Positions 18,024-26,998 of a stretch of 64,000 nucleotides of DNA are shown here, in pieces. Under the pieces are notes generated by a model. That model was not told where the DNA came from. It saw only the letters and a program-made list of their open reading frames with translations, and did no database searches. Every line of letters begins with the position of its first letter. The stretch's first letter is position 1. Source of the DNA: Anaerovirgula multivorans (lineage in GTDB: Bacteria; Bacillota; Clostridia; Peptostreptococcales; Natronincolaceae); NCBI RefSeq assembly GCF_900188145.1, contig NZ_FZOJ01000001.1:1-64000 (forward strand). Direction: 5' to 3'. A program made the translations under genes and the position numbers.

Positions 18024-19046
18024 ATGAAGGCTTACAAAATTCTATTCCTAGATCACCGTACCTATTGTATAAATAGTCTAGGAGATTCATTAGCCCAAAT
18101 GGGTCATAAAATAATGTACCAGCCATCATGGGTACCTAAAGAAGTAGAGAGTGGGATTGCCTATTTTAAACCTGATATTCTAATTACTGTAGGCTATAAC
18201 CGCAGGCTTTTTTCTCTGTTTGCTGATAGAATAGCTGGGTTATGTAAGAAATACGGACTTTTCCATCTATACTGGGCTACAGAAGATCTAATTAACCATA
18301 AAGATTGGTCACTTCCATATGTTCAACGTACTAGGCCAGATCTAGTGTGGAGCATTCACCCAGGTTGTATTAAGAAATACGAGAAACTAGGTATTCCCGC
18401 TAGTTATTTGAACTTTGGGTTTAATCCACGAATGTTTCCTAAAAAGAAAAGGGGCGCAAAAGAAATATATGATATTTCTTTTGTCGGCTCCGCACATCTT
18501 TTTAAAAAAACTTATCGTTATGATAGTCTTCAGCACCTACTATTTCCCTTGATAGAAATAGGGCAAAAGGTTCATATTTGGGGTTCGGATTGGCAAAAAA
18601 ATGAAGCACTCATAGCAAAAGAGTTTGGAAAAACTGTCCCTCGTGATTGGTTGCAAGGATATCTTTTGTATGGAAAGTCTGGTTCTGTTTATTGCTCATC
18701 AAAAATTGTTTTAGGTGTGCAAAATGCTGTAGATCAGGTGTCACAGCGTACTTTTGAAATATTAGGATCAGGGGCATTTATGATTACCAGTAGAACCCAG
18801 GAAATTACAGAAATGTTTGAAGATAAAAAAGAGCTTGTTCTTACCAGTTCACCTGAAGAAACCATTGAACTGGTGCGATATTATCTCAATCGACCGGAAT
18901 TAAGATATAAAATAGGGGCTAATGCTCATAGGAAAGTAATAGAAAATTACACTTATCGTCAACATATTACTAAAATTTGGCCAAAGGCAGAGTTCTTAAT
19001 AAAATTAAAATGGAGAAAGGGTTTACAAAGGAGGGGAGTATTATGA
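18024..19046 (+). CDS. cgeB: CgeB-like spore maturation glycosyltransferase
   Basis: A 340-residue GT-B-type protein with the CgeB pattern: KILFLDHRTYC at the start, PDILITVGYN, LYWATEDLINH, DLVWSIHPGCIKKY, DISFVGSAHLF and the C-terminal VSQRTFEILGSGAFMIT with LTSSPEETIELV. CgeB in B. subtilis affects the outermost crust of the spore. The gene begins at ATG after aaagaggagag. It is the first gene of an operon with the epimerase (4-base ATGA overlap) and the glycosyltransferase at 19990 (another ATGA overlap). Confidence 0.8.
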   Translation: MKAYKILFLDHRTYCINSLGDSLAQMGHKIMYQPSWVPKEVESGIAYFKPDILITVGYNRRLFSLFADRIAGLCKKYGLFHLYWATEDLINHKDWSLPYVQRTRPDLVWSIHPGCIKKYEKLGIPASYLNFGFNPRMFPKKKRGAKEIYDISFVGSAHLFKKTYRYDSLQHLLFPLIEIGQKVHIWGSDWQKNEALIAKEFGKTVPRDWLQGYLLYGKSGSVYCSSKIVLGVQNAVDQVSQRTFEILGSGAFMITSRTQEITEMFEDKKELVLTSSPEETIELVRYYLNRPELRYKIGANAHRKVIENYTYRQHITKIWPKAEFLIKLKWRKGLQRRGVL

Positions 19047-19993
19047 TTTTGGGAAGGGTATTGGTTACTGGTGGTGCAGGTTTTATAGGCTCCCAACTTA
19101 TCAGGAAAATTTTGCCCATAAGTCAACATATTTATGTGATTGATAATTTATCAACTGGACGGAGAGAGGCGATACCCAACTCTCCAAAAATCACCTTTAT
19201 TGAAGAAGATATAACCAATAAAAAAGTATTACAAAGTATTATGCCAAAGGTGGAATATGTTTTTCATTTAGCCTGTTCTAATATTATAAAGTCTGTTAAT
19301 GACCTAGATTTAGATTTTCATACAAATTTATTTGGTGGATTTTTGATGCTCCAAAGTGCATATAGCCATTGCTCCAATTTAAAACGGTTTGTGTATACTT
19401 CTACGGCTTCTGTCTATGGTGATGCAGCTATTCTTCCCACATCAGAAAGCTATTATAATATTGAATTGCCTTATGCAGCAAGTAAGTTTTCTACTGAGCA
19501 TTATTGTAGTGTCTATTATCATATGTATCAACTACCTGTTTCAGTGCTACGTTTATCAAATGTTTTTGGGTCAGGTCAAACTACCTCGAATCCATACTGT
19601 GGAGTAGTTGCTAAGTTTTTTGAAGCTGTTAGGAAAAATCAGCCTCTTATCATTTATGGGGATGGAGAGCAAACACGGGACTTCACTTTTATAGAAGATG
19701 TATTAGAAGCATTTTTGCTTGTAGCTATGGAGGAAAGAGCCATCGGTCAGGTATATAATATAGGAACAAGAGTAGAAACATCCATTTTAAAGTTGGCAAA
19801 GGAAGTTAAGAAAATCACTGAATCTCCAAAAAGCTTAATAGAATTTAAACAGAAACGACCAGTTGATATAGTAAGAAGACGAAATATAGATTCTTCAAAA
19901 CTTCAAAGAGAACTACAGTGGAAGATTAAATATTCCCTTTCTGAAGGACTAGAAAAGACTTTTCAATGGTTGAAGGAGGAAGAAGGACTATGA
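19043..19993 (+). CDS. NAD-dependent nucleotide-sugar epimerase/dehydratase
   Basis: A 316-residue extended short-chain dehydrogenase. The NAD-binding motif VTGGAGFIGSQL is at the N-terminus, VIDNLSTGRR follows, the catalytic residues lie in YTSTASVYGD and YAASKFS (Y-x3-K), and the C-terminal half has GDGEQTRDFTFIEDV. This is the pattern of UDP-hexose 4-epimerases and related enzymes; the exact sugar cannot be told. The ATG at 19043 follows aaaggagggg and overlaps the cgeB stop by four bases. Confidence 0.87.
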   Translation: MILGRVLVTGGAGFIGSQLIRKILPISQHIYVIDNLSTGRREAIPNSPKITFIEEDITNKKVLQSIMPKVEYVFHLACSNIIKSVNDLDLDFHTNLFGGFLMLQSAYSHCSNLKRFVYTSTASVYGDAAILPTSESYYNIELPYAASKFSTEHYCSVYYHMYQLPVSVLRLSNVFGSGQTTSNPYCGVVAKFFEAVRKNQPLIIYGDGEQTRDFTFIEDVLEAFLLVAMEERAIGQVYNIGTRVETSILKLAKEVKKITESPKSLIEFKQKRPVDIVRRRNIDSSKLQRELQWKIKYSLSEGLEKTFQWLKEEEGL

Positions 19994-20976
19994 AAATTTT
20001 TCACGGCATTGTTGAGATAGCTGGACAAATGGGGATTCTATGTGGTGGTTTAAAGAGAAAAGGAAACATAGCTGGTGCATATAATACCTTTCATTCCTAT
20101 TTAGGATATCAGGATCACCTTATTAACACAAATGTCAATGAGTTACGAAAGACATTTAAGCATATTCTCAATTTTTATGATTTATTCCATTATCATTATA
20201 ACACCAGTATAGAAGACCAATTTAGAGATTTACAAAAAATTAAAAAGAAAGGTAAAAAAGCAATCATGCATCACTGGGGAAATGATGTTCGCTTTCATGA
20301 TATGGCCAGGGTAAATAATCCCTATGTGTATACAGGAGATTCACCACCTAATAAAGTGATTCATCGGAAGCTTTCAATCATCTCCAAATATGTCTCTGAA
20401 GCCATTGTCCAAGATTATGAGGTACTGCCCTATGTAGAGAAATATTATCAAAAGGTGCATATTTTACCATTAGCAATTGACCTGCGTAAATTTTCACCGT
20501 CGTACCCGGATATAACAAAAAAACGGCCTCTTATTTTACACGCACCTACGAATCCAGATTTTAAGGGGACTGTTTTTATAGAAAAGGCAATCGAAGAATT
20601 AAGAGCTACACACAGCTTTGACTATAGACGGATAGAAAAAATGAGCAATGCGGAAGTAGTTAAGCTCTATAAAGAAGCAGATATCATTGTGGATCAAGTC
20701 CGATGCGGCTCCTATGGTCTTTTAAGTGTAGAGTGTATGGCTCTGGGAAAACCAGTAATCACTTTTATACGTCCCGACGTGGCAAAGAGGTTTTCTCCTG
20801 AATTACCTATCGTGAATGGAAACCCGGACAATGTGAAGGAAAAAATAAAAATGTTATTAGAAAATCCTGGTGCAAGAGAGAATTTAGGGATTAGAGGGAG
20901 AAAGTATGTCGAGAAGGTTCACGAAAGAAGTGTCGTGGTAGATAAATTATTATCCATCTATTCTAAGCTAGACTAA
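19990..20976 (+). CDS. Glycosyltransferase, paralogue 1 of 3
   Basis: A 328-residue GT-B-type (GT4-like) protein. Landmarks shared with the genes at 22133 and 23136 are EIAGQMGIL near residue 10, IMHHWGNDVR, EAIVQDYEVLPYV, ILHAPTNPDFKGT and the donor-site region EADIIVDQVRCGSYGLLSVECMALGKP. No membrane segment is seen. It is the third gene of the cgeB operon, overlapping the epimerase by ATGA. The donor and acceptor are unknown; the setting suggests spore-surface glycan assembly. Confidence 0.78.
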   Translation: MKIFHGIVEIAGQMGILCGGLKRKGNIAGAYNTFHSYLGYQDHLINTNVNELRKTFKHILNFYDLFHYHYNTSIEDQFRDLQKIKKKGKKAIMHHWGNDVRFHDMARVNNPYVYTGDSPPNKVIHRKLSIISKYVSEAIVQDYEVLPYVEKYYQKVHILPLAIDLRKFSPSYPDITKKRPLILHAPTNPDFKGTVFIEKAIEELRATHSFDYRRIEKMSNAEVVKLYKEADIIVDQVRCGSYGLLSVECMALGKPVITFIRPDVAKRFSPELPIVNGNPDNVKEKIKMLLENPGARENLGIRGRKYVEKVHERSVVVDKLLSIYSKLD

Positions 20977-20985
20977 AAAGGAGGT

Positions 20986-21027
20986 ACTCAAAACAACTCC
21001 AGTACTAAGATAGGAGTTGTTTTGAGT
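20986..21027. terminator. Bidirectional hairpin between convergent genes
   Basis: Perfect 15-bp arms (actcaaaacaactcc, 20986-21000, and its complement 21013-21027) with a 12-base loop, between the end of glycosyltransferase 1 and the end of the opposite-strand DUF4855-like gene. Confidence 0.75.
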
Positions 21028-21038
21028 AAGAGACTGAT

Positions 21039-22034
21039 TTAATAAGGCATTTGTGGATAAGAAACCTTTGCATATATTCCTTTGATGAAGCTGTAGAGTC
21101 TAATATAATCCACCACTTTTTTTTCGCATACTTCTTTCAAATTCTGATTAGGGAAGTGATATACCAATAAACAGTCTCTCATGTAGTTATTGTACTGAGG
21201 TAGCCCTAAATTCAAATAGTCAATTAGATGTTTGTCATTAAAAATATTTCCTTTTCCATAGTAGATTTGCATGCCAGTATGATAAAATTTGGCAAAAGAT
21301 GCAGTATGATTAATCCATTGGTAATCATAACTTGTGTTTCCATAGTAATTAGAGTTGAGACATGTTGCATTGAAGCCTAAATTTTTCCACTCTGTAACGT
21401 TATTGGTTCCATGATTAGGCAGCCACATGGTCAATAGGTTCTGCTGGTGGATATATTTATTAATATTTTTTACTAAGGAAGTATCTTGGTGGTTGATGGC
21501 ATCCCTTTGCCACATAAAACCTCTAAAGATAAGTGTAGCGTGTAAATGAATTTCTTTTTTCCAACGCTCAAGAAAACTTTCAATCCACCATTTTAATGAC
21601 CGGAATCTATCATTTTCTTGTTCAAAATTTAAACTATGGTTATTGATTATGCCAAAGTTATTCTGCAAGGGAAGGGGGTAGGGTAATGCTACCCAAATAT
21701 CAAGCTGCCACTTACTTAGTGCAGCTGCATGAAAGTTAACATTTTTTTCGAAAAGATTATCAATAGCTAATTGCCAATCTACTTTATCAGCTAAGTCTCC
21801 AAAAGTGGCATATAGTGGATAGATATAGCGGTTTTCTCTTGTACTAATAGGGTTAAAAATGAACCCTCCAAACATGGTGTCAATGCTTTTTCCTTGTAAA
21901 ATATAAGAAATATATGGTTCCAATTCTAGGGCAGTCCAATTCATGATTTTTTTGTCTGTCAAATCTCCACAAGGAAGCACAGCTAGATGATTTTTAATAT
22001 TAAGTTGTTTAGCAGATAAATAATTAAGGTTCAT
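21039..22034 (-). CDS. DUF4855-like protein
   Basis: A 331-residue protein without signal peptide or membrane segment. It is rich in aromatic residues and has LEPYISYILQGK, MFGGFIFNP, DIWVALPYPLP, FRGFMWQRDAI, MWLPNHGTNNVTEWKNLGFNATCLNSN and, near the end, RDCLLVYHFPNQ. The pattern W-x-L-G-F-x3-C/x-Q/L-N-x-N-Y resembles DUF4855, a family of unknown function that I associate with glycoside-hydrolase-like folds. The gene interrupts the row of glycosyltransferases on the other strand and has its own Shine-Dalgarno (gaggagga). Confidence 0.55.
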   Translation of the reverse strand: MNLNYLSAKQLNIKNHLAVLPCGDLTDKKIMNWTALELEPYISYILQGKSIDTMFGGFIFNPISTRENRYIYPLYATFGDLADKVDWQLAIDNLFEKNVNFHAAALSKWQLDIWVALPYPLPLQNNFGIINNHSLNFEQENDRFRSLKWWIESFLERWKKEIHLHATLIFRGFMWQRDAINHQDTSLVKNINKYIHQQNLLTMWLPNHGTNNVTEWKNLGFNATCLNSNYYGNTSYDYQWINHTASFAKFYHTGMQIYYGKGNIFNDKHLIDYLNLGLPQYNNYMRDCLLVYHFPNQNLKEVCEKKVVDYIRLYSFIKGIYAKVSYPQMPY

Positions 22035-22132
22035 AAAAATTCCTCCTCACAAGTTTTCTCTATACAGAATATGTAATAATAGAAAAAATGTTATGAGTAA
22101 GTATTCGAAGGAAGTTTAAGGAGGCGATAATC

Positions 22133-23116
22133 ATGCAGATTGTTCATGCACCAACAGAAATTGCAGGTCAGATGGGCATTCTCTGTGAAGGGTTGCGGGC
22201 AAAGGGGCATTATTCAAGCGGCTATAATTGGTTTCATAGTTATCTAAAATACAGAGGCAGAATTATGAATACAGATGCTTATGAACTATCTAAACTTATT
22301 AATACTTTAGATAAATATAGTGATATAATACATTTTCACAATGGGAATACATTTTTCCGTCAATATCTAGATCTTTCTTATCTTCATGAGGCAGGAAAAA
22401 AAATAGTGATGCATCATTGGGGGAACGATGTTCGAAGCATGGCTAAGGTAAGGCAGCTTAACCCTTATGCTTTACCCAGTAGTTACTTGAGTGATGAAGA
22501 AATACACAATAACCTATCCATGTTATCAAAATATATCGATACGGCTATTGTTCAGGACTATGAAGTATATCCTTATGTAAAAGACTATTATAAAACTGTT
22601 CATGTGCTGCCTTTAGCATGTAAGATAAACGATTTACCAGTAAGCTATCCTGATATTAGCAAGAAAATATATAAAGTAATTCATGCTCCCACAAACCGAA
22701 GTTTTAAAGGTTCAGTTTATGTGGAGGCAGCGATCCACAAATTAAAACAAAACACTGAATTCATCTATCAAGCTATAGAAAATATGAGTCATGAAGAAGC
22801 CCTCCAGGCGTACAGGGAAGCAGATATTGTCATAGATCAGCTGATGTGTGGAAGCTATGGCATGCTTAGTGTAGAAGCCATGGCAATGGGTAAGGTGGTT
22901 ATTGCTTTTATAAGAGAAGATGTAAGAAAAAATTTTCCTGTAGATTTACCTATAGTCAATTCAAAACCTGAAACAGTTTACGAAGTATTATCTGGACTTA
23001 TCAATAATCCCAGTAGTTTAGCCCAAATAGGTCGTGCAAGTCGTGAGTATGTATTGAAGTATCATGAAATGGGTGTTGTGACAGATCAATTATGCAAGAT
23101 ATATCAACAACTTTAA
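22133..23116 (+). CDS. Glycosyltransferase, paralogue 2 of 3
   Basis: A 327-residue protein clearly related to the genes at 19990 and 23136: IVHAPTEIAGQMGILCEGL at the N-terminus, VMHHWGNDVR, TAIVQDYEVYPYV, VIHAPTNRSFKGS and ADIVIDQLMCGSYGMLSVEAMAMGK. It starts at ATG after aaggaggcg. It is followed after 19 bases by paralogue 3, so the two form an operon. Tandem duplication explains the trio; the insertion of the reversed DUF4855-like gene came between copies 1 and 2. Confidence 0.78.
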   Translation: MQIVHAPTEIAGQMGILCEGLRAKGHYSSGYNWFHSYLKYRGRIMNTDAYELSKLINTLDKYSDIIHFHNGNTFFRQYLDLSYLHEAGKKIVMHHWGNDVRSMAKVRQLNPYALPSSYLSDEEIHNNLSMLSKYIDTAIVQDYEVYPYVKDYYKTVHVLPLACKINDLPVSYPDISKKIYKVIHAPTNRSFKGSVYVEAAIHKLKQNTEFIYQAIENMSHEEALQAYREADIVIDQLMCGSYGMLSVEAMAMGKVVIAFIREDVRKNFPVDLPIVNSKPETVYEVLSGLINNPSSLAQIGRASREYVLKYHEMGVVTDQLCKIYQQL

Positions 23117-23135
23117 AAGTTAGGAGGGATAGCCA

Positions 23136-24164
23136 ATGTCATTTACTAACCCTAAAGTAGTGCATGTACCTTTGGAAATTGCTGGTCAAGTGGGGCTAAT
23201 CTGTGAGTTTTTGAGAGAAGCAGGTTATAAGGCCTTTGGATTTAATTATTTCGATAACTATTTGAAATATGAAAGCATTTTTCAAACAGAAGCATATGAA
23301 TTAATTAAAGTTCTCGAAAAATTTATTGACCATTATGATATATTTCACTTTCATAACGGTTATTCAGTAATGGAAGATTATAGAGATATTTGTATGATTA
23401 AAAAAGCTGGTAAAAAAATGATTATGCATCATCGTGGTAATGATGTTCGTTTTGAAACCCTTGCAAGGAAAGGTAAAAATTATATAAATCCCTATGTAAA
23501 TACTGCAAACTATTTAAGCGATGAAGTAATTTCTCGGAATTTAAAATTTTTTGCTGAAACCATGGATGCTGCTATTGTTCAAGATTACGAATTGTATCAA
23601 TATGTAATTGATTATTATCAAGAAAGGGGAAAACCAGTTTACGTATTACCTCGTCTGATTAACAATAAAATAATTCAACCATTTTATCCGAAAACAGATG
23701 CTAAATCCCCCATTATTGTTCATGCTCCAACACACAGAGGATTTAAAGGGTCAGATATTATTGAAGCAACAATCAATCGATTAAAACAAGAAAAATCATT
23801 GGTATATATTAATATAGAAGGGAAAAGTCATAAAGAAGCGCTAAAATGTTATCAGCAAGCAGATATAGTTATTGATCAAATATTATGTGGTGCCTATGGG
23901 AATGTAAGTGTAGAAGCTATGGCTCTGGGTAAAGCTGTTATTTGTTATATACGCCCAGACCTGATGAAAATGTATCCTGATGATTTGCCAATTGTTTCTG
24001 CAAACCCAGATAATTTATACGATCAACTAAAAAAGCTGGTTGAAGATTCTGAGAAACGTCATGAAATTGGGAAAGAAGGAAGAAGGTATGTAGAAAAGTA
24101 CCATGAGGGCTCTAAGGTAATTAAACAATTAATTTCAATTTATGAAAACTTATTAAGAGGTTAA
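23136..24164 (+). CDS. Glycosyltransferase, paralogue 3 of 3
   Basis: A 342-residue member of the same family: VVHVPLEIAGQVGLICEFL, IMHHRGNDVR, AAIVQDYELYQYV, IVHAPTHRGFKGS and ADIVIDQILCGAYGNVSVEAMALGK. Here the second motif has His-His-Arg-Gly instead of His-His-Trp-Gly, a possible specificity difference. It starts at ATG after taggaggga and shares an operon with paralogue 2. Confidence 0.78.
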   Translation: MSFTNPKVVHVPLEIAGQVGLICEFLREAGYKAFGFNYFDNYLKYESIFQTEAYELIKVLEKFIDHYDIFHFHNGYSVMEDYRDICMIKKAGKKMIMHHRGNDVRFETLARKGKNYINPYVNTANYLSDEVISRNLKFFAETMDAAIVQDYELYQYVIDYYQERGKPVYVLPRLINNKIIQPFYPKTDAKSPIIVHAPTHRGFKGSDIIEATINRLKQEKSLVYINIEGKSHKEALKCYQQADIVIDQILCGAYGNVSVEAMALGKAVICYIRPDLMKMYPDDLPIVSANPDNLYDQLKKLVEDSEKRHEIGKEGRRYVEKYHEGSKVIKQLISIYENLLRG

Positions 24165-24236
24165 GTCATTGTATTCACTAATTTATTGGTAAGTAGATTA
24201 TTATTTATTTTTCTATAATGAGGATGGTGATTTGAT

Positions 24237-24653
24237 TTGGTTTCTCTTGAGAAAAAAATGTTCCTCCTACCCAAAAGACTTTTTGTTGTAAAGAATAAAT
24301 TATTTGTTTCTTTTAACATGGGCAACATTCCTCGTGACATGAGGGTAACTTCTACGATTCTTCATCTGCCACTTCTCAAATCTGTGACACCCATCAATGC
24401 GTATATGAAGGAGATTATAACAGCATGGAATGAGAAAGGGATAAAAGTAGGAAATTTTCCCACCTGTTCTACTGTAAAACAGATATTGAAATGCGCTCCA
24501 ATGCAGAGAGAATTGGTAGTTGATATCACTCCTTTTGGGAAAAAGTGGATTTTAAGCCGTAAATATAATCATGGTATCTATATTGAATTAGAAAAAAAGA
24601 ATATTAAGTACCTTGAAAATAATCCTCCTTTTCTAATCGTAGACACTGTTTAA
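24237..24653 (+). CDS. DNRLRE-like (CBM96-like) domain protein
   Basis: A 138-residue protein that fits one DNRLRE-type beta-sandwich: a first-strand region around MRVTSTILHLPLL, then the INAYMKEIITAWNEKGIKVGNFP segment resembling the usual ...V..W.E..V.W.N.P pattern, LVVDITPFGKKW, HGIYIELEK, and the closing NPPFLIVD. There is no signal peptide. Such domains occur as carbohydrate-binding or structural modules on cell and spore surfaces. The TTG at 24237 follows gaggatggtga. It follows the glycosyltransferase operon after 72 bases and ends before a strong terminator. Confidence 0.5.
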   Translation: MVSLEKKMFLLPKRLFVVKNKLFVSFNMGNIPRDMRVTSTILHLPLLKSVTPINAYMKEIITAWNEKGIKVGNFPTCSTVKQILKCAPMQRELVVDITPFGKKWILSRKYNHGIYIELEKKNIKYLENNPPFLIVDTV

Positions 24654-24727
24654 TTAAATCTTTATTTGGTCACATGTGTCTAAGTATAAATCTTAGTGGT
24701 AGCTTTAAATATATTTTTACTGAAACC

Positions 24728-24765
24728 AGCAGGAAAATAATATTCCTGCTCTCTTTTATTTTTGT
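24728..24765 (+). terminator. Rho-independent terminator
   Basis: Perfect 8-bp arms agcaggaa / ttcctgct (24728-24735 and 24743-24750) followed by ctcttttattttt. It ends the unit containing the DNRLRE-like gene. The remainder of 24654-25014 holds two promoter-like sites and no supported gene. Confidence 0.8.
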
Positions 24766-24876
24766 TGCCAGTTTTAGTTTTGAGCTTTTATAACCCTAGA
24801 CAGCAGAGCATAATATATTCTTCTAAATCCTATTTACATAGGAGAAATTTAGCTTAACATCTATAAAGCAATATGC

Positions 24877-24903
24877 ACTACCGACGCACTTATGCATATA
24901 CTA
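24877..24903 (+). promoter_or_regulatory. Sigma-K-type promoter before the GT4 gene
   Basis: AC (24877-24878), 16 bases and CATATACTA (24895-24903) fit AC-N16/17-CATANNNTA exactly, about 110 bases before the start of the downstream glycosyltransferase gene. Confidence 0.5.
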
Positions 24904-24949
24904 ATGATAGGCAGATGCTCATATTAAAGTATTTGCACATTTGTGACCA

Positions 24950-24977
24950 CTGACAATCAAAAGTAAAGTAGTATAAA
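24950..24977 (+). promoter_or_regulatory. Possible sigma-A-type promoter before the GT4 gene
   Basis: CTGACA (24950-24955), 16 bases, TATAAA (24972-24977). It is a second candidate for the same gene and closer to the start. Which of the two is used cannot be decided from sequence. Confidence 0.4.
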
Positions 24978-25014
24978 ATCCCATTTAAAATGAGTTAGAA
25001 AGTAGGTGCTAATA

Positions 25015-26082
25015 TTGCGGATATTATTTCTTTCTATTATCGCAAAGTGCGGTGTGTTTACCCATGTACAAGAGCTAGCCTTATATATGCAAAAACGCGG
25101 CATACAACCTGTTATAGGCCTAATTCATAACACAAATACCATACGCATGTTTAGATTAACTAGAAAAGATATGGAGACTATGGAAGAATCCTTAAATGGT
25201 ATAAATCATTTTTTTTATGAATCTGGTGAAGACTTATTGCAAAAAATTAAAAATATGGAAGTAGATTTGATACATGCTCATTCACCTATCGTCTTATCAG
25301 CTGCTATAAAAGCTTCTAAGAAACTAGATATTCCCTATGTGATGACCCTCCATGGCATATCAAACTGGAGTAAGCTTCATGGCCCTGCAATGGAGCAGGC
25401 AAAAGGTATTATTGCTATTGGACCAGAGGTGGCAAAGTCAGCAGGTATTGATTATCAGAAGAAAATTCGGATTATATTTAATGGAATTGATACAGAACGC
25501 TATAGACCCGGAAAAACTAAAACAACGAATCAACCTTTACGAATTATTTGGATGGGTAGAACCAATGGCCCAACTGCAAGTGGGGTTACCTACCTGGCGA
25601 GAGCAATCCGTATTCTCAAGAAAAAAGGTATTCCTGTTGAAGGAAAAGTTGTTGGGTATGCTTTAGGCGCCAATATCGGTGATATGGAAAGGTGTGGCTG
25701 GGTACATGACCCTTTGCCATATTTACAATGGAGTCATATCGTATTTGCTCGAGGCCGTGCATTGAGAGAGGCAATGGCCTGTGGGAATGTGGGATTTCTG
25801 ATAGGTCAAGGCTATGGGGGTATGGTTAGAAGAAAATGGTTTGAAAACGGGAAAAACCCTGTGCTTAGCGGCTCTCTCAAACATGGATATGCTAAATTAG
25901 ATGCTTTGGAGATTGTAAAGGATGTACTTAATTTTCATCATCGTCGCGTTCAACTGGAAGGAGCAAGAAAAATGGCAAGAAAAATTGCAGAGGATAACTT
26001 TGATATAAAAAGAATGGTGGAGGAGACCTGTTTAGTTTATGAAGAAGCTCTTCAGCTCTATACTTCCCCAAAAAATGTGTAA
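25015..26082 (+). CDS. GT4-type glycosyltransferase
   Basis: A 355-residue GT-B protein. The N-terminal domain begins MRILFLSIIAKCGVFTHVQELA, then DLIHAHSPIVL and YVMTLHGISNWSKLHG; the C-terminal donor domain has IIFNGIDTERYRPG, RIIWMGRTNGP, VFARGRALREAMACGN and a final helix. The usual E-x7-E donor motif is replaced by RALREAMACG. The TTG at 25015 gives the standard start and sits 6 bases after agtaggtg; a GTG at 25006 overlaps that site. It probably transfers a sugar in the same surface glycan. Confidence 0.78.
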   Translation: MRILFLSIIAKCGVFTHVQELALYMQKRGIQPVIGLIHNTNTIRMFRLTRKDMETMEESLNGINHFFYESGEDLLQKIKNMEVDLIHAHSPIVLSAAIKASKKLDIPYVMTLHGISNWSKLHGPAMEQAKGIIAIGPEVAKSAGIDYQKKIRIIFNGIDTERYRPGKTKTTNQPLRIIWMGRTNGPTASGVTYLARAIRILKKKGIPVEGKVVGYALGANIGDMERCGWVHDPLPYLQWSHIVFARGRALREAMACGNVGFLIGQGYGGMVRRKWFENGKNPVLSGSLKHGYAKLDALEIVKDVLNFHHRRVQLEGARKMARKIAEDNFDIKRMVEETCLVYEEALQLYTSPKNV

Positions 26083-26203
26083 AAAATAAAATAGTAGAAA
26101 GTCTATCACCTGCTTACAGCTTCAATATTATCTATAAAGTAAAGATAATTATTGAAATTAAGAAAATTGATTAAGAATTTTAAAGCATGGGAGGTAAAGT
26201 AGA

Positions 26204-26947
26204 TTGAGAAATAAAATAAGGCAATATGATATTTTAACCAAGGACCCCATAGTAGCACAACATTTACCTGAAACCAATTGGTACCATTACAAGACTCTTA
26301 GGAGTATGTTAAATAAATATTCAATGATATACTTAAAGCCAAACGATAGGAGTGGGGGAAATGGTGTTATACGTGTAAAACTTATAAATAATAACAGATA
26401 TGCAATTTCCTTTGAAAAAACTACAAAAAAGGTAGATAAAATAAACCTAGTACCGTCTTTAAAACAAATAATGATTAATCCCCCAAAATATATCATTCAA
26501 CAAGGAATAGATTTAGCAACTTATCATAATAATCCATTTGACATGAGGATTGTATTGCAAAAAGTATGGGGAGCCTGGCGTGTTACTTTAACTTCGGCTA
26601 AGGTAGCTAGTTGTCAAGATGCTATAGTAACTAATGTAGCAAAAGGAGCTAAAGACTATTTGCTACACAAGGTTTTGCAAGAATATGATCAAAAACAAGA
26701 TTTCATGGTCACTTTCCGAGAAATAATTGATTTATCGCATCAAATAGCTAGTGTTTTAGGAAATAAATTACCTATAACAATTGTTGGGCTAGATATGGCT
26801 ATAGATAAATATGGAAAGATATGGTTTATAGAATCAAATGAAAAACCTGAATGTGGAAGATGTAAGCTTGTGAATGATATTTTATCTGTGGAAAAATACG
26901 AACAAGCCAGAAACATAATAAAACGTAGTCAAAAAATGGTGAAATAA
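26204..26947 (+). CDS. YheC/YheD family ATP-grasp protein (spore coat-associated)
   Basis: A 247-residue protein starting at TTG after gggaggtaaag. It has the ATP-grasp arrangement of the YheC/D family: MIYLKPNDRSGGNGVIRVK, IIQQGIDLATYHNNPFDMRIVLQK, a VTNVAKGA stretch, GLDMAIDKYGKIWFIESNEKPE with metal-binding acidic residues, and a short helical tail. YheC and YheD are coat-associated proteins in B. subtilis; their chemical reaction is not established. The placement beside cgeB-like and other glycan genes supports a spore-surface role. Confidence 0.8.
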   Translation: MRNKIRQYDILTKDPIVAQHLPETNWYHYKTLRSMLNKYSMIYLKPNDRSGGNGVIRVKLINNNRYAISFEKTTKKVDKINLVPSLKQIMINPPKYIIQQGIDLATYHNNPFDMRIVLQKVWGAWRVTLTSAKVASCQDAIVTNVAKGAKDYLLHKVLQEYDQKQDFMVTFREIIDLSHQIASVLGNKLPITIVGLDMAIDKYGKIWFIESNEKPECGRCKLVNDILSVEKYEQARNIIKRSQKMVK

Positions 26948-26966
26948 GTAATCTATATATATTATT

Positions 26967-26975
26967 CATACATTA
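26967..26975 (+). promoter_or_regulatory. Mother-cell-type -10 (CATACATTA) before the aminotransferase gene
   Basis: CATACATTA fits the -10 of both sigma-E (CATACANT) and sigma-K (CATANNNTA) promoters, 24 bases before the start codon. I see no convincing -35 for either factor, so this is only half a promoter. Confidence 0.3.
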
Positions 26976-26998
26976 GTATAGAGGATAATTAGAAAGGA

